From Prochilodus magdalenae (Eukaryota > Chordata > Actinopteri > Characiformes > Prochilodontidae), in contig JAMWET010003610.1 of the NCBI GenBank assembly GCA_024036415.1, forward strand, positions 152,001-216,000: a DNA stretch of 64,000 bases, given 5' to 3'. The notes below the pieces were generated by a model that was not told the DNA's origin, made no database searches, and saw only the letters and a list, made by a program, of their open reading frames with translations. The position numbers were made by a program, and so were the translations under genes. Positions 23,356 to 35,160 of the stretch are shown piece after piece (the first letter of the stretch is position 1; every line of letters begins with the position of its first letter).

Positions 23356-25470
23356 TCTTTAAGTGAAGCACTTCAATCAAATATAAATGATTTTAAGGCA
23401 TAGTAACTTTTTTAAAACTCAGTTGATTTCGTCATGACTACATTAAGTCTCTCTATAATATGACACCATCAAGCTATGAAGAAACAAGTAAAGATTTCTT
23501 TTTAAATTGCTGCAAATGCAACATCACTAGAGCTCAACACACTCAGAGGAGAACACTAACTGCCAATTCCGATGCAGCAGCTAATGCTAGCATTGGTTAG
23601 CATCACACTGACTGATGGGGGATGAAGAGACTAACTTGTCAGTTATGCCTTGCTCATGTATAGCCATGACTGCAGTGTTGATCTCCTGCAGCTTGCAGTG
23701 GCATCACGGTTGCTACAGCTTCTAACAACAACACTTTCATTATGGGAAAACCTGCAGTTTGATGCATAGAACTGAAGTCATACATGTCGCAAAGTGGGTG
23801 TTTAATTATTGAGGCAAAATACAACCGTTGGGCAGCATATAGTTTGGTTTGCAGATACACTTGCACATTAGCTACTATAGCTAAAATATAGTCTGCTATT
23901 CTAGTTGAAATTTTAATAAGCTACAGATCGCTTCCAACCAGATGCCTGCAGCAAGTAACGTGAATAAACATTTACTTGACATTCACTATACCAAAGACTT
24001 CACCCTTGACTCACACTCACACTTCAGGGACTAAAGATTTGACTCAGAGTTGTATGGATGGATGTGTAAACATCTCTACCACCCACCCAGAATGTGAGGC
24101 CAGAGTAGGATGAATTAGGGATGTAGATTGCATGATGTCAGTGGGTGACTACAAGCTTGCATTATATCTCCAGTATGGTTGACTGCATTTGGGCTTAGAC
24201 GCCAGTGGTACACCTTTGATTTTTGGTGGCCAAATATCACTATACATTCCGTGAAGAAAGGTGAGCTAGTGACCTAGATGTGGAACAAGACAGCATATGA
24301 TTTTTTTTTTTTTCTCTGCACCAAAAGCATCAATCCAGGCTTGCAGAAAAGCTGGAACAGCTGAGAATAAATAACACTACTCAATATCAACATAGCCAGG
24401 TCCACTCCATCATCATCTGGCGCCTGTCACGTCTGAGCTGACCTCATTTCTGTCAAACACTATTGATGACATGGAGCATAGATGTAAACATTGGAAAATT
24501 CACAATATCAGGAAAAGTGATGCCATGGGAGAACCACTTTTAGTTGCCTAAATAAGGATTTAACAATACAACATCATATTGTATCGTGTGTGATATCAAA
24601 TTGTATCACAGCACACGATACTGTGTCATATTTTGACTAGCTTGTTAGCTTGCGAGTGTGTTAGCATGGAGTTAGCATTTTATTTTGTAGCTAGATCATT
24701 AGACTAAAACTTTCAAATTTTGTATATTTGTACATATATGACATTGAATGTTCGAGCAAACTGAAAATAGAAACGGCATATTTTAGGTATTCCTTATTTT
24801 GGCTGTATTAAAACATATATCAAATTAACAATGCTAAACTGTATTGAGTTAGATAATGATCCCTGTGAATTATTACATAATCATGTTTTGTGGGTCCATT
24901 TCCTACATTTTTCTTGCAATTTACATTTTACATCCGAGGTACACTTACGCCCTTTGTGTATTTTTATGTAACAAAACCTATCATGCCTCTTTTTATATGG
25001 TAATTTCCTCCCGTTTTTATTTCGTTTCGGTTACAGACCTCTAAATGTAAGTATGTAGGTTCTGCATTGTGGTGCTTCATTTAAAAAAGGTCGAGGCTGA
25101 CAAACACTTTATATCTTTAGTGTAAAATCAGTGAAATTGTGTTATCACTCTATAGCTGTCTATGCCTACCACTGTAACTCCAGAACTCCAAAGCTAATTA
25201 CTCAATGGTCAAAATGGATGGTAAGTCCCTGCTATCGAGATCTGTGAAAATAAAATAATCCAAACCTGACACGTTTTGCCATATAGGCAATTTTCTTTTG
25301 AAAATAAGGAGTACATAAGGAATATTACTATGAGCAAACAAACACTGCTGCCCACTTCAGAACCTGCTGAATTATTTATCACATAACACAGTCTTTATTG
25401 CTGACGTATTGACAAGCTTGCCCTCACTCAACACACAGGGAGCTAAGGAAGTAAATACATACCACTCTGA
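23356..25470. other. No recognised gene
   Basis: About 2.1 kb of unique sequence with a 14-base T run near 24300. A loose ATTGTATCGTGTGTGATATC and ATTGTATCACAGCACACGAT pair at 24577-24625 forms a short imperfect inverted repeat. Confidence 0.4.
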
Positions 25471-25474
25471 CATG

Positions 25475-25740
25475 CCCTGGTCCAATCTAGCTGGCGAAGG
25501 TGGATTTGCCCACTTGTTGTCCCTGACTACAGGTTCAGCCTCAAACTGATACGACAGAACTGACGCCATTGTGGATAACCATATGGTTGTTGGGAAGACG
25601 TGTAGCAAGATACCGCTTTGGCAGATGACCAATCAAAACGGAGAGGGCAACCTGAGAGAATTCAAAGAATTCAGAGAACTCTGGGTTTATCAGAAGGCGA
25701 GGCCTAAAAACAAGAGTTTTAAGAGGGCATGTTAATAGGC
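25475..25740. repeat. Dispersed repeat R2, copy 1
   Basis: Shares ordered blocks with 46000-46170 (CTTGTTGTCCCTGACTACAG, GAACTGACGCCATTGTG, GCAAGATACCGCTTTGGCAG, ATGACCAATCAAAACGGAG) and with 44440-44530 (TCAGAGAACTCTGGGTTTAT, CAGAAGGCGAGGCCTAAAAA). So this copy joins the two parts seen separately at the other loci. Class unknown. Confidence 0.6.
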
Positions 25741-27965
25741 CATCTGTCAGTATAGATACACAGTGTGAGAGAAATCGCTTTGGGAAAACTGACCATAACT
25801 CAGATAATTCTTAATTCAGAGGTTGTATGTATTTAGATCTATTTTGTTTGTAACAGTGTGAAATAATGTTGATGCCCAAAAACATAATGGATTTCTCCCA
25901 TAAAGCAATCTGCACACAGTTAGCGCTATGGGCACGATTGCACCTGCAGAATGATGTGACTTCAGATGCCTATAGTAGTAACATGTACATTTGGCTTTTA
26001 ATACATCACTAAAACAATTAATCAAACAAACTGTTCTGTTTTTTGTTGGGCGGGGGGGTTAGGTTAATTGCTTACACAGACTGTGGCGACTTTTGAAAAT
26101 GTACAATGAGTCAATAGGCCATTTAAAGAAGGTTCACATCACCCATATCAATGAAATGTCATTCTTAGACCTGGATGCCTCAGCAAAGAACCATTTAGTC
26201 ATCCTTATTTTCTAGAGTATAGGCACACACAGAGATTACACACAGGCTGAACATACACACACCCGCTTAGCTCTCTGTTATTAAATGACTGTAACCGCCT
26301 TCCCCCGAGGCTTCTCCCCTTTCTCTAACATCCCATTGTGCTTGTATGTGTCTGATGTACCCGTTGGTTTTGCTTCTGTGCGGCAGCGTCTTTGTACCCG
26401 CCAGTGCTTTGGTAGAGTAATAGAAGAACCTAGCCAATTTGTCTGTGAAGATTTATTACAGAAAAAACAGCAGCCTAATCTTCACAAAGAGCCTGCAGCC
26501 CACACTGACTCACTGCGGTAAGAGCACAGGACGGGGACAGTCAGCCCTCCAGGACCTGAAGGAAAGCAGCTGGCACAGAATCTAGGTCAGTATGGAAAAT
26601 GACCAAGCCATTTGGATATTATGGCTGTGATGGCATTTATAATTGCTGATGCTTTTGCCTAAGGTGGCTTATGGGTGGCAATTATTAAGAAAGTTCCACT
26701 AGAACAACCTGAGGTTAAGTTCAATTCAGTTCGATTTTTTCATTTGTGTAAAGCTTTTTAAAAATTAGACCATGGTCTAAATGTATGGATGGACTTTTCA
26801 ACTAACATTTAATTATTAATACTGCATACATTTCATGTGAAACTTACACACAGTGTTTACCTACATACAAATATGTCATGGGGGAGTGCTGGGGCGTGGT
26901 TCAAGAACATTATTTACATTAATTATACACATGCAGATGCTGGCAATTTACCTCAGGAATACTGTACATTTCCACCCATAGAAACTTGTCCCGATTGTCT
27001 GATGTTTGATTAGGTTGCTCACAACAGCAGAACAGTGTGAACTGCTTTCCTTGTTTAACTGGAATAAAGAGTTGATGATGGCGGCTCATTTTACCAAATC
27101 AGAGTTGATAAACTAATTGAGCATTCCTATTTTGTCACTACCGATACAATTATAACGCTAGTGTGTCAACAGTAAGAAATGCAAGCTAGTTTTGAGTATA
27201 ACATGGCTGAATGTTAAACAAAATGAGCTTTAAACAGTTGCATTCATAAAATCATAACATCGTTCATTATATCACATAACAGATTATTTAAGTTGACTGG
27301 TACAAAGCATACGGCTGGAACAACTGTTTGACTAGGCAGCTTTATTGTAGGTGAACTGGAAATACATGGCAACTGTGATAAAGTCTCACAGAAATCAAGA
27401 AATGGGTTTGCTTCTAATGAGCAAGCTAAGGGAGACAAGGCAATTGAGTTGGTATGAGAAACAAACCTTGACAGTCAAAATTTAAATGTATAATGTGGTA
27501 CTCAATGGTGAGCGGAACTAAACAGAGGAAAGTACCAAGAGATACGCCAGTGACCACCATCTACAAGGATTGTGCTGGATGAACACACAATGTTAGATAT
27601 AACTGAGCAGATGGAGGCTAGTATTTCATTGGTTAACCCTCATTCATTTGTAGTCACTTACTCTAAGCACAGGGCTTTCATTAACCCTGCAGACCATCAG
27701 AACATCATTAGAGCATACTTCAGGTCAAAAACATGCATTCATGGTCCGTTTTTCTAGATTTTTTTCTACTAACACTAACCTACAACCTGTGCACAGTAGC
27801 CTTTTGTGCATTACTAAGCAACAGCTCTATTTACCTTAAGGCTGGGTTAATAACAATATGTTTTATCTTGTTTTATATTAATTTAAATTTCAATTCATAA
27901 CATACTATAAAATACCACATCGAACAGATTTTTCCTAGTGAAGTCTCAATATAGTCATAAAGTTT
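25741..27965. other. No recognised gene; exon-like patch near 26.3-26.5 kb
   Basis: Unique sequence. At 26285-26521 a 78-codon open frame is less AT-rich than its surroundings and ends next to a GCGGTAAGAG donor-like site, but the peptide has no known domain and no matching acceptor upstream is convincing. A G-run follows TTGGGCGG near 26050. Confidence 0.35.
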
Positions 27966-28280
27966 GCACTATACAGCCTCAAGGCAGCATCTATAGACTA
28001 TAAGTTCACTGCAGCATTACAGTAGGATCTATAGACTATACAGTCTGAACATTTGCGCTGTATAGCCTAACGGCAAGCTTTATTCAACTTTCAGTATGAA
28101 TGTATGCCCTATATAACCAAAGGCAGGCCCTATTCAATATGTAGTCCAACAGTATGCCCTGAATACACTAAGGCCAACTCCTTTTGCTTGAACCATCTGA
28201 AAGTGTGTCCCATTCACCGTATAGTACTATGCAGAATTCACTATGAAGTCTGAAAGTATGCCCTTTTCACTACAGTGCAT
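27966..28280. repeat. Degenerate 50-bp tandem repeat, about 6 units
   Basis: Successive units begin at GCACTATACAGCC, GCAGCATTACAG, CGCTGTATAGCC, GCCCTATATAACC, GCCCTGAATACAC, GTCCCATTCACC and GCCCTTTTCACT, spaced by 45 to 53 bp (two exactly 50). Shared inner words are AAGGCAGGC, CTATTCAA and AGTCTGAA. Heavily diverged, so an old array. Confidence 0.65.
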
Positions 28281-29330
28281 TTTGAGTTTTGCAAGTCATT
28301 TTGTCATGGAGTCCAAAAACATAATAGGAAGCATCTAGTGCACATTTACAATCCCACAAGGCACTACAACAGATAGTGTGCAAACGATGTAGCTTACTAG
28401 CCTCAGAACATCCATAACGCTCTGTGTTGTTTGGCTGGAAATGTGATTACTGAGCAATAAGCAAACCCTACTGTCAGTATATGATGTCATTTACTTGATT
28501 CATTTTCCCTTATACAGTGCCTTTGCGTTTCTAATGTAAGTCATAGAGATTAGGGGACACTTTAGAACACAGGGAATGTTCCTCAGTGCAGACATGCCCA
28601 ACTTCTTCATTCATATGCGCAATGTTTACAGAGGGAGACTTAACAGAGATGCCCCCAAGCAAAGTGACTACAAGCTCAAACAACAACCAAAAACCAAGTT
28701 GTCCAGAAAGCCCCTCATTCTCACCCCCCCCCCCCCCCCTCCCAACCCCCTGCCACAATGACTCTTAAAGTCGATTTCTCCCTTTAATTCCTGCAGCAAG
28801 TGTTGAATGTCACTTTGTCTCTGCGCTGCGTTCCCTTCACCATGGCTTTGATTTATATGGTGCTTTGCAGATAGGCTAGAGAGAGAAAGGAAAAAAAACG
28901 GCCCTTGAATAAAGAAATAAATATTTTAGCAATGCTGCACTGATTGATAATTCAGTTGGGAGGCTGACAGCTGAGAATACAGGCACTTCTGTAGGGTTGC
29001 TGAAAGGCAGAGCTAGTCTGAGGACTCTTACACACAAACACACAATGTGGCATGTAGACAAGAGCAGGAAGAAAGAGCATACTGTTCTCCAGGACCAAGA
29101 TGAGACATTAGTTTGCTCTCATATCTTTGCATGATGATGTAGCATCTGGAGGCTGTGTGAATGTATGTACACAACCAAGACCAGTGAGAGAGTGACACCG
29201 CTGAAGTGTGTCTCTTTGCACCAAAAACACACAACATAATGGGAAACCTATTGCTTATGCTCAAGCACCTCAGCCCACATGCCCACAGACAGCACACTGG
29301 CACCAATAAACACATCAGTTACACAAAGCC
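28281..29330. other. No recognised gene; C16 run
   Basis: Unique sequence with a run of 16 C at 28724-28739 followed by more C-rich sequence. The proline-rich open frames around it come from the C tract. Confidence 0.45.
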
Positions 29331-29334
29331 ACAA

Positions 29335-29545
29335 GCTACTTCCTCTGCTCTTCAGTGTGTTTCTCTCTTTCCCCCTCCGTTTCGGGCAATTAGCTCAATG
29401 GCCCACAGAGAACTAGAAAACTGGGAGTTCTGTAAATTGGTTAATTTCGTGCCACCGCTCTGCGTGCAGGTTTGTCAAGATTATTCTTGCCTCATTGTCT
29501 CAGGTATATGCGAAGCATTTATCTTCATCATGCTTATGATATTTA
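29335..29545. promoter_or_regulatory. Candidate conserved noncoding element
   Basis: Repeat-free, with TTTCGGGCAATTAGCTCAAT, GGCCCACAGAGAACTAGAAA, TTGGTTAATTTCGTGCCACC and TGCGTGCAGGTTTGTCAAGA, followed by AT-rich AATAATATCG. Homeodomain-type CAATTAG and GTTAATT sites are present. No domain in the overlapping open frame. Confidence 0.3.
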
Positions 29546-29949
29546 ATAATATCGTAATGATATAATATCTCTGTGATGTGATGAAGTGGGAAGGCTGTAA
29601 TTACAGTGCAATCCAGCAGAAGCAAAAAGTCACATGAGAAACGACTTTAGAAGTACTTTCTGTACTTTTAGGATTAACTAACTATGACTGGTAACATCAA
29701 AATAAATTTAATTAAATATAAAATTAGAGTGATTAGAGGAGTCCAGTGTGTGCTTGCTATAGAGCAGACTTTGTGTTTATATTTTTTGTTTTATTTAGGT
29801 TTTTTTAACACACATATACTCAGACCCTTTCAGTCCAGTGTTGGTCTTCTCCAGTTCACTTATCAGCTAGTATTTTATGTTTTAAAGTTTTTTTCTTCAC
29901 GGCCCTGTCCACAATAAACAATGACCAGCAGTAGTTTGGTTTCAACCAG

Positions 29950-30505
29950 TTTGGGCTCCACTGAGAGAACAATGAATTCAATGGAACATCAAAAATATTT
30001 TACGGGAGCATGCGAAGGCAGCAGTCCCTAACCTCAAGCTGAGACGACATTGGGTGACCAAACAAGACAATGCCCAAAACTAAATCAACTAAAGAATGGG
30101 TAGAAAAGAAAAGGGCTGGTGTTTTGTAAGTCACAGTCCTGACCTAACCCTATCAGGGTACCTGTGGAGGGCTGTACATGCTAAGAATCACAGATATGTT
30201 GATGAACTGAAAACCATTTGCAGGAAAGAAAATTCCTCCTCAGCATTGTGCAGATCTTATTTGCAGCTACAGGAAATGTTTAGTGGAGGTGTTTGCTACT
30301 AATGGGGGATCTACAGGTTATTCAGTTCCAGGGTTTACATACTTGTTCTGGCTGCAAAGTGAATGTTTACTTAAAGTGCAGAATAAAATACATGAAAAGT
30401 GATGTGGTTTGTGTGTTCTGTTCGAATTGGGACTTATATAAAATCAGAACAGATATTAATCAGTACAGAAATACAGGTTGTTCCTAGGGGTTCACTTACT
30501 TTTAG
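29950..30505 (+). mobile_element. Tc1/mariner fossil, 3' part
   Basis: The segment from GACAATGCCCAAAACTAAAT through ACTAAAGAATGGGTAGAAAA and AGTCACAGTCCTGACCTAAC to GTGGAGGGCTGTACATGC corresponds to the DNDPKH-KEWL and SPDLNPIE-LW region of Tc1-like transposases, with frame changes. It ends in GGGGTTCACTTACTTTTAGT, a Tc1-like terminal wording. The 5' half is missing and the left end is unclear. Confidence 0.7.
30096..30302 (+). pseudogene. Tc1-like transposase C-terminal fragment
   Basis: Sixty-eight-codon open frame reading SHSPDLTLSGYLWRAVHAKN and then YVDELKTICRKENSSSALCR. It matches the final catalytic block region of Tc1-like transposases, but the block normally reads PDLNPIE and here the glutamate position is replaced (TLSG), so the third catalytic acid is lost. 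The second-aspartate region upstream lies in a different frame with a stop. Inactive. Confidence 0.7.
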
Positions 30506-31150
30506 TAAATAGTAGCTGTAATTGGTCTTTCACACCTCATACAAATATATGCAACACATGTACCATCCAAGAAATAGTGTCTCTTCACTTGCTGTGGCTT
30601 TCCCTATGTTTACATGGGCTAAGAATATAACCTGCTGGTATTTTCTCTCTGTCAAAATGAAGCACAACAGTCTGTCCATTTGTGATGTGATGTGGTGTTG
30701 TAAATACAGAAACGCTCTACTCCTCCTCTGCTTAGAAAAACTCATCACATGTGGACTCCCCCCGGTTCAAACTTAATGCAACTGTTTTTACACTGAACAC
30801 TTTCACAGATGTGCTGTACGAAACATTATTCCTGGTAAGATGCACGGTACAGACGTCTGCCACAGCATGTAGTCATGTAGTAGTAAACAGAGCACTGTGG
30901 CAGATGCACCAGGTCATACATTCGACCATTTTGTCCTACGTCATGTATTCTGTTTTTACTAGTAACAACTCAAGAGAGAGATCTATAAGGCAGCCATGGT
31001 TATAATTTCACTTAGCAAATTTAATGGTAGAAACCAGCCATAGTCACGGTCATGAGAGACTTATTTTAAAGTCTGATTTTTTGAAAATCTGATTTTGAAA
31101 GAATCTGCACTGAGGATGTGAACAAAATGGCATGTTGTCTTCTTCACATG
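30506..31150. other. No recognised feature
   Basis: Unique sequence; overlapping open frames on both strands near 30520-30780 have no domains. Confidence 0.4.
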
Positions 31151-31152
31151 TT

Positions 31153-31310
31153 AAGTTCTGACTAGTAAGAAGCTAGCCCTAAAACATCTATATTTAAATA
31201 AGGGAGCAGAGTGATCCTCCAGCTAGCTAATGTTAGCCCTATAGCATCCATTTTTGACCAGACAGAGCAAAGTGATCCTCCAGCTAGCTAACGTTAGCCC
31301 TGCAACATCT
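31153..31310. repeat. 62-bp tandem repeat, cluster 1
   Basis: The block GAGTGATCCTCCAGCTAGCT followed by AATGTTAGCCCTATAGCATC recurs as AAGTGATCCTCCAGCTAGCT and AACGTTAGCCCTGCAACATC about 62 bp later; a third partial start (GAAGCTAGCCCTAAAACATC) lies upstream. About 2.5 units. Confidence 0.82.
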
Positions 31311-31544
31311 AGGACTATAGCTAGCATTAATATTCATAGCATTTGTTTGTGGCAATATGCACGGCACTACTCCTTTAAAAACATATACAAACCAAACAGT
31401 AAAAACGTATTACACCATCACACCTACTCCTGCAATGGTAAAACACCCTCTAAAATAAAATAAAAAGGTTTAAAATAAAAAGTTAAATATTCCTAATATT
31501 TTACTAAAAACTTATATGTATGTCTTTTAAGTTTCTATGTTGAT

Positions 31545-31900
31545 GGAAAAACCGAGTGCTCAGGTAAAGTCAAGGCGAGGTTTATTTAACAGATCTGTAA
31601 TCAAACGAAACCAGGCAAACATCCAAACCAGCAAAAGAAGCAGAAAGGCAAAGACAAAAGAGCGAATCAGAATAAAGTTAAAACCAAAGAAGCAAACTAG
31701 AGTAATTACAGAGAGAAACGCTCAGTAAGAACAGAGTGGCAATACTTCGAAATGTGAAGCATTTACACAAACAGACTAAATTAACAACAGGTGTGTGATC
31801 AATATTTGGGCGACTCTAGATCTAGAAAATGGAACAGGATTGGTAGATGGTGGACATGTGACAGTGACGTCATTGGCCTTCAATGCAGAAACCAAACAAG
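31545..31900 (-). repeat. Possible old dispersed repeat
   Basis: GGCGAGGTTTATTTAACAG, then AACGCTCAGTAAGAACAGAG and AACAACAGGTGTGTGATCAA resemble a fish dispersed repeat with a TTTATT-type polyadenylation-like edge. It lies between the two clusters of the 62-bp repeat. Ends and class not defined. Confidence 0.35.
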
Positions 31901-32047
31901 ACATCTGATTTTGATACATATCTTTAAGAAAACATAAAAACAGGTAGAAGTAAATGCACATCTATGAGAAACACTAATACCTCTGGTGGGGAGTATGTAC
32001 CACTGGGGTTTCAGTAATGCACCATGTGTTGGCAATCTATGTATCTC

Positions 32048-32180
32048 CCAGAACTGCTAGCTAATGGAAACTCTACAACACCTATTCCTACTGAGGGGTG
32101 TGCAGAATGATCGTCCAGAATCGCTAACTAACGTTAGCTCTACAACAGATGTCCTACCCCCTTATCTACAGAGACTGCAG
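32048..32180. repeat. 62-bp tandem repeat, cluster 2
   Basis: AACTGCTAGCTAATGGAAAC, then GAATGATCGTCCAGAATCGC, TAACTAACGTTAGCTCTACA and ACAGATGTCCTACCCCC repeat the words of the cluster at 31153-31310 (TGATC-TCCAG, GCTAGCTAA, GTTAGC-CT-CAACA). About two diverged units of approx. 65 bp. Confidence 0.65.
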
Positions 32181-32720
32181 AACTTTTGTCATTGCAAATT
32201 AATGAATAGCTATAAATCTCAGAATATATGACTTTAGTCTACTCTTTGTCATTTCCTATGCTCATATATCTGTCTCTGTTAAATAAACATTACCTGCATT
32301 TTGGTCGCTACAGAGCACCAATTCACAGTTGGTACGTGTCACGGCAGGTGATTTGTGTAGTAAAGACAGTGGATATTAAAATGCATGTGGTGGCTTCGCT
32401 CTGCCGCTGTTCTGTCCTGTACAACTGGGGCGAGGTGTGTTGCCTGTTGGCTCTCACAGTGACTGGCCCCATCTGTTCCATGCCACAGCCTTTCCAGACC
32501 TGCAGGCTTCCTCCCTAGATAGGCCCATTCATGCTTTCCACTGGCCCTTCACACACATAATGACCTCTTCTCACCAGTCAGCCATAAAACTCAGTCATCT
32601 GGCCTTTCTGTTTTTTAGAACTTGTTTTTGGGTTCGGATCAGTGAATTTTTCTAAGCAGAGGTGAATTAATGTAAGCAGATATTACAATACCTGCAGCCT
32701 TCTTCTCCCCACCATATATT
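32181..32720. other. No recognised feature
   Basis: Unique sequence. Confidence 0.4.
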
Positions 32721-32722
32721 TA

Positions 32723-33030
32723 CAGGGGTTGGACAATGAAACTGAAACACCTGTCATTTTAGTGTGGGAGGTCTCATGGCTAAATTGGACCAGCCTGGTG
32801 GCCAGTCTTCATTAATTGCACATTGCACCAGTAAGAGCAGAGTGTGAAGGTTCAGTTAGCAGGTAAGAGCACAGTTCTGCTCAAAATATTGCAATGCACA
32901 CAACATTATGGGTGACATACCAGAGTTCAAAAGAGGACAAATTGTTGGTGCACGTCTTGCTGGCGCATCTGTGACCAAGACAGCAAGTCTTTGTGATGTA
33001 TCAAGAGCCACGGTATCCAGGGTAATGTCA
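32723..33030 (+). mobile_element. Tc1-like family A, right-truncated copy
   Basis: TA at 32721-32722 then the perfect terminal repeat CAGGGGTTGGACAATGAAAC plus TGAAACACCTG. Sequence follows the 61403 copy closely, with an additional 40-bp piece (TGCTCAAAATATTGCAATGC onward) that includes the transposase start codon. It stops abruptly inside the coding region at a TATATATATA run, so the right end is lost. Confidence 0.93.
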
Positions 33031-33075
33031 TATATATATATTAACATATTTTTGTTCCTATCTACAAGCATATGA
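32908..33075 (+). CDS. Short HTH-only ORF from Tc1-like transposase
   Basis: A 55-codon frame, ATG at 32908 and TGA at 33073. Residues 1-41 are the N-terminus of a Tc1-like transposase: [20 protein letters not shown], then [20 protein letters not shown], the first helix-turn-helix that binds the terminal repeats. Residues 42-55 are flanking AT-rich sequence. The second HTH, linker and DDE catalytic domain are absent, so it cannot catalyse transposition. Full family members are about 340 residues. The start is chosen because MGDIPEF-like openings are usual and the same start occurs in the copy near 46.7 kb. Whether it is expressed is unknown; most likely a pseudogene that happens to stay open. 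Confidence 0.6.
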   Translation: MGDIPEFKRGQIVGARLAGASVTKTASLCDVSRATVSRVMSYIYINIFLFLSTSI

Positions 33076-33690
33076 TGAAATGTAATATACATTTCAAATT
33101 TCTTCGTCCACTGGTTATTAACTAAAGCAGCATCCAGTTAGCTTAGATTTCATTCTTGGTTGATACATTTGGGTTAAATGTAATAAAGTGTATTGTATTA
33201 TGTGCATTTTATTGTTGAACTTTTACTTTATAGCAATATGATTTGCCTTGCATTATCTAATTTATGTTCTCCTTATGACATACAGTCATATGCAAAACCT
33301 GGAAATAAAATTCATCCATGGCTATTTGGCTGGAGTTGAACAAAATAAAAAACATTTTTTTCCAGAATTTTTCCCAGTATGGTAAATTCTGCAAGGAACA
33401 GTAATCATGCATTGAAATGTGCAGAAAGGTGCTCCCTGTAAACAATGTGTAAACCTACTATCAACAAATCATGAAATTTGACCAAAAATTTCTTGCATAT
33501 GAATACATATGTACCAAAAACATTCAGAATGTATTTGCATTTATTTTGTTTTGTTTCACAGTATGTTATTTAGGATTGTTTAGGACCGCAATTTTACAGT
33601 ATGCAGATTAAGAATTAGCGGTTAAAGCCATACCCGCAAATCACCAAAGCAACACTCACATATATACACACACGTGGGAAAACGTCACAT
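33076..33690. other. No recognised feature
   Basis: AT-rich unique sequence. Confidence 0.4.
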
Positions 33691-33925
33691 GTCGTTTGTG
33701 CGGGAGAACAGCAGTCGGACTAATCCGTAGAGGTCAGGCTAAAAATGATTTTGATGCAAATCATGTGTGCGGAGACGGAATATTTCTAGTGCTCATTCAA
33801 GTGTGGGTGGAGCGGAGCAAATCAGGCACAAATCCATCATCCCAAAACAGGGGACACAATTTCACAAGTACAGCCAAGCTAAAAGCAACAACAACTCCAC
33901 CTGCATTAAGGCCTCATGAGTAACT
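33690..33925. promoter_or_regulatory. Candidate conserved noncoding element
   Basis: Contains TGATTTTGATGCAAATCATG with an octamer-type ATGCAAAT, and CGGACTAATCCGTAGAGGTC. GC content is higher than the flanks. An open frame of 75 codons overlaps it without a recognisable domain. Confidence 0.28.
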
Positions 33926-34138
33926 CTAAGGACTAACAATGTTTACTAACATGCAGAAACTGAAAACAATCCAAAACCGGCTCCACGTCTTTCACTGTGT
34001 TTGAATGTCACATTGCTCTATCGTTCAGGATATTTCTCTGGTGGATTAGGAAAAAATGATGTGGTGTGTTCCGTGCAGGAGGAGATGTAAGATGTATTGT
34101 TTGCTGCATTGCACTGTTGCATTGCATTGTTTCAAACT

Positions 34139-34430
34139 TTAAAGGAGCAGTGTGTAAAAGCAGAAATGCAATATAGTACACAAAGCTATGTTTTCATTAG
34201 TGTTTAGATATCTGTAGTTACCACTCATCGTTTTTAAAGGCTAAACTGAGCTTTCATATCCACACAGGAGGAGGTCTTCCAGAGATTATCATGTACAGCC
34301 GAAACATTTCTACAGTAACCAGACCAGACCAAACACACTCGTTGTAGAGAGAGCCCTTTATGTTTCATGTTTTTACACAGAGGTAGCAGATTGAATTTGG
34401 TGGTGTGAAGTTGTTAAACCCCGTGAAGAG
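34139..34430 (+). repeat. Possible MITE beginning AAAGGAGCAGTGTG
   Basis: TTTAAAGGAGCAGTGTGTAA resembles the end of a known class of fish fold-back elements, but I could not locate a matching inverted end. Confidence 0.3.
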
Positions 34431-34439
34431 GATTTGAGG

Positions 34440-35160
34440 GTTTATGTGCGGCTGACTGGTAAGGCCTGTTAGGGTGGGTAGACCAACATGGATGGACAGG
34501 ACTAAAACTGGAGTGCACGAACACGTAGTTTATTGACACGACAAAAAACAAACACTGAACAAAACGAAACATAAACGAGAAATAAAGTATTTTCACTGCA
34601 TACTAAGTATCAGGCTTAGCTATAGCATGGGAAGCAGCCGCGATGCTGTAACCCAGCGTCCCTTATAACTTCCCACACTACCAGCGTCTAGTGTCCTGGG
34701 AAGAGAGAGGGGGGAAAAAAGCGAACCCCATTTCCTAGGAGCCCTCAGGTCTTAAACCCGAAGCCCCGCTCTTGGAGATCCCATTCCCTACTAAGGGGTT
34801 ACAATACTGCAGTGACATACACAAAACCAATATCAGCGCTCAATACAAACAACCTAGGTTACAACAAATCATTACTAGTATACCATTGTCTGGGCCCATC
34901 AACTTACAAGTTATTTATTCACTCTTTTTCCCCATTTTTATGAATGATGAATAGACCCCCCCCACCTCCTTTCTCCCCACCGGTGGATCCTCCCGATAAG
35001 GATAAGGTAAGCGGGCCTCCCTGCTGACCCCTTTTTGCCTCTTTAACAGGAAGACACAGGTAAGCACATCTACACACCCATTCTACTGTATAGGGGCTGG
35101 TATGCACTGGTGATGGGGTAGGCCTCACCTTACCACATCACAGGTGGCTGTATAACTTCA
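34440..35160. other. Unassigned, element-like stretch
   Basis: GC-rich patches (GTCCTGGGAAGAGAGAGGGG, CCCGAAGCCCCGCTCTTGGA, ACCGGTGGATCCTCCCGATA) alternate with an A-rich GACACGACAAAAAACAAACA segment. This composition looks unlike the neighbouring desert and suggests a dead retroelement, but no coding or terminal signature is visible. Confidence 0.3.

Noticed and set aside
32856..33092. 78-codon minus-strand frame similar to frames at 46557 and 61536
   Set aside because: These are antisense shadows of the Tc1-like HTH coding region; similarity between them follows from the transposon copies.
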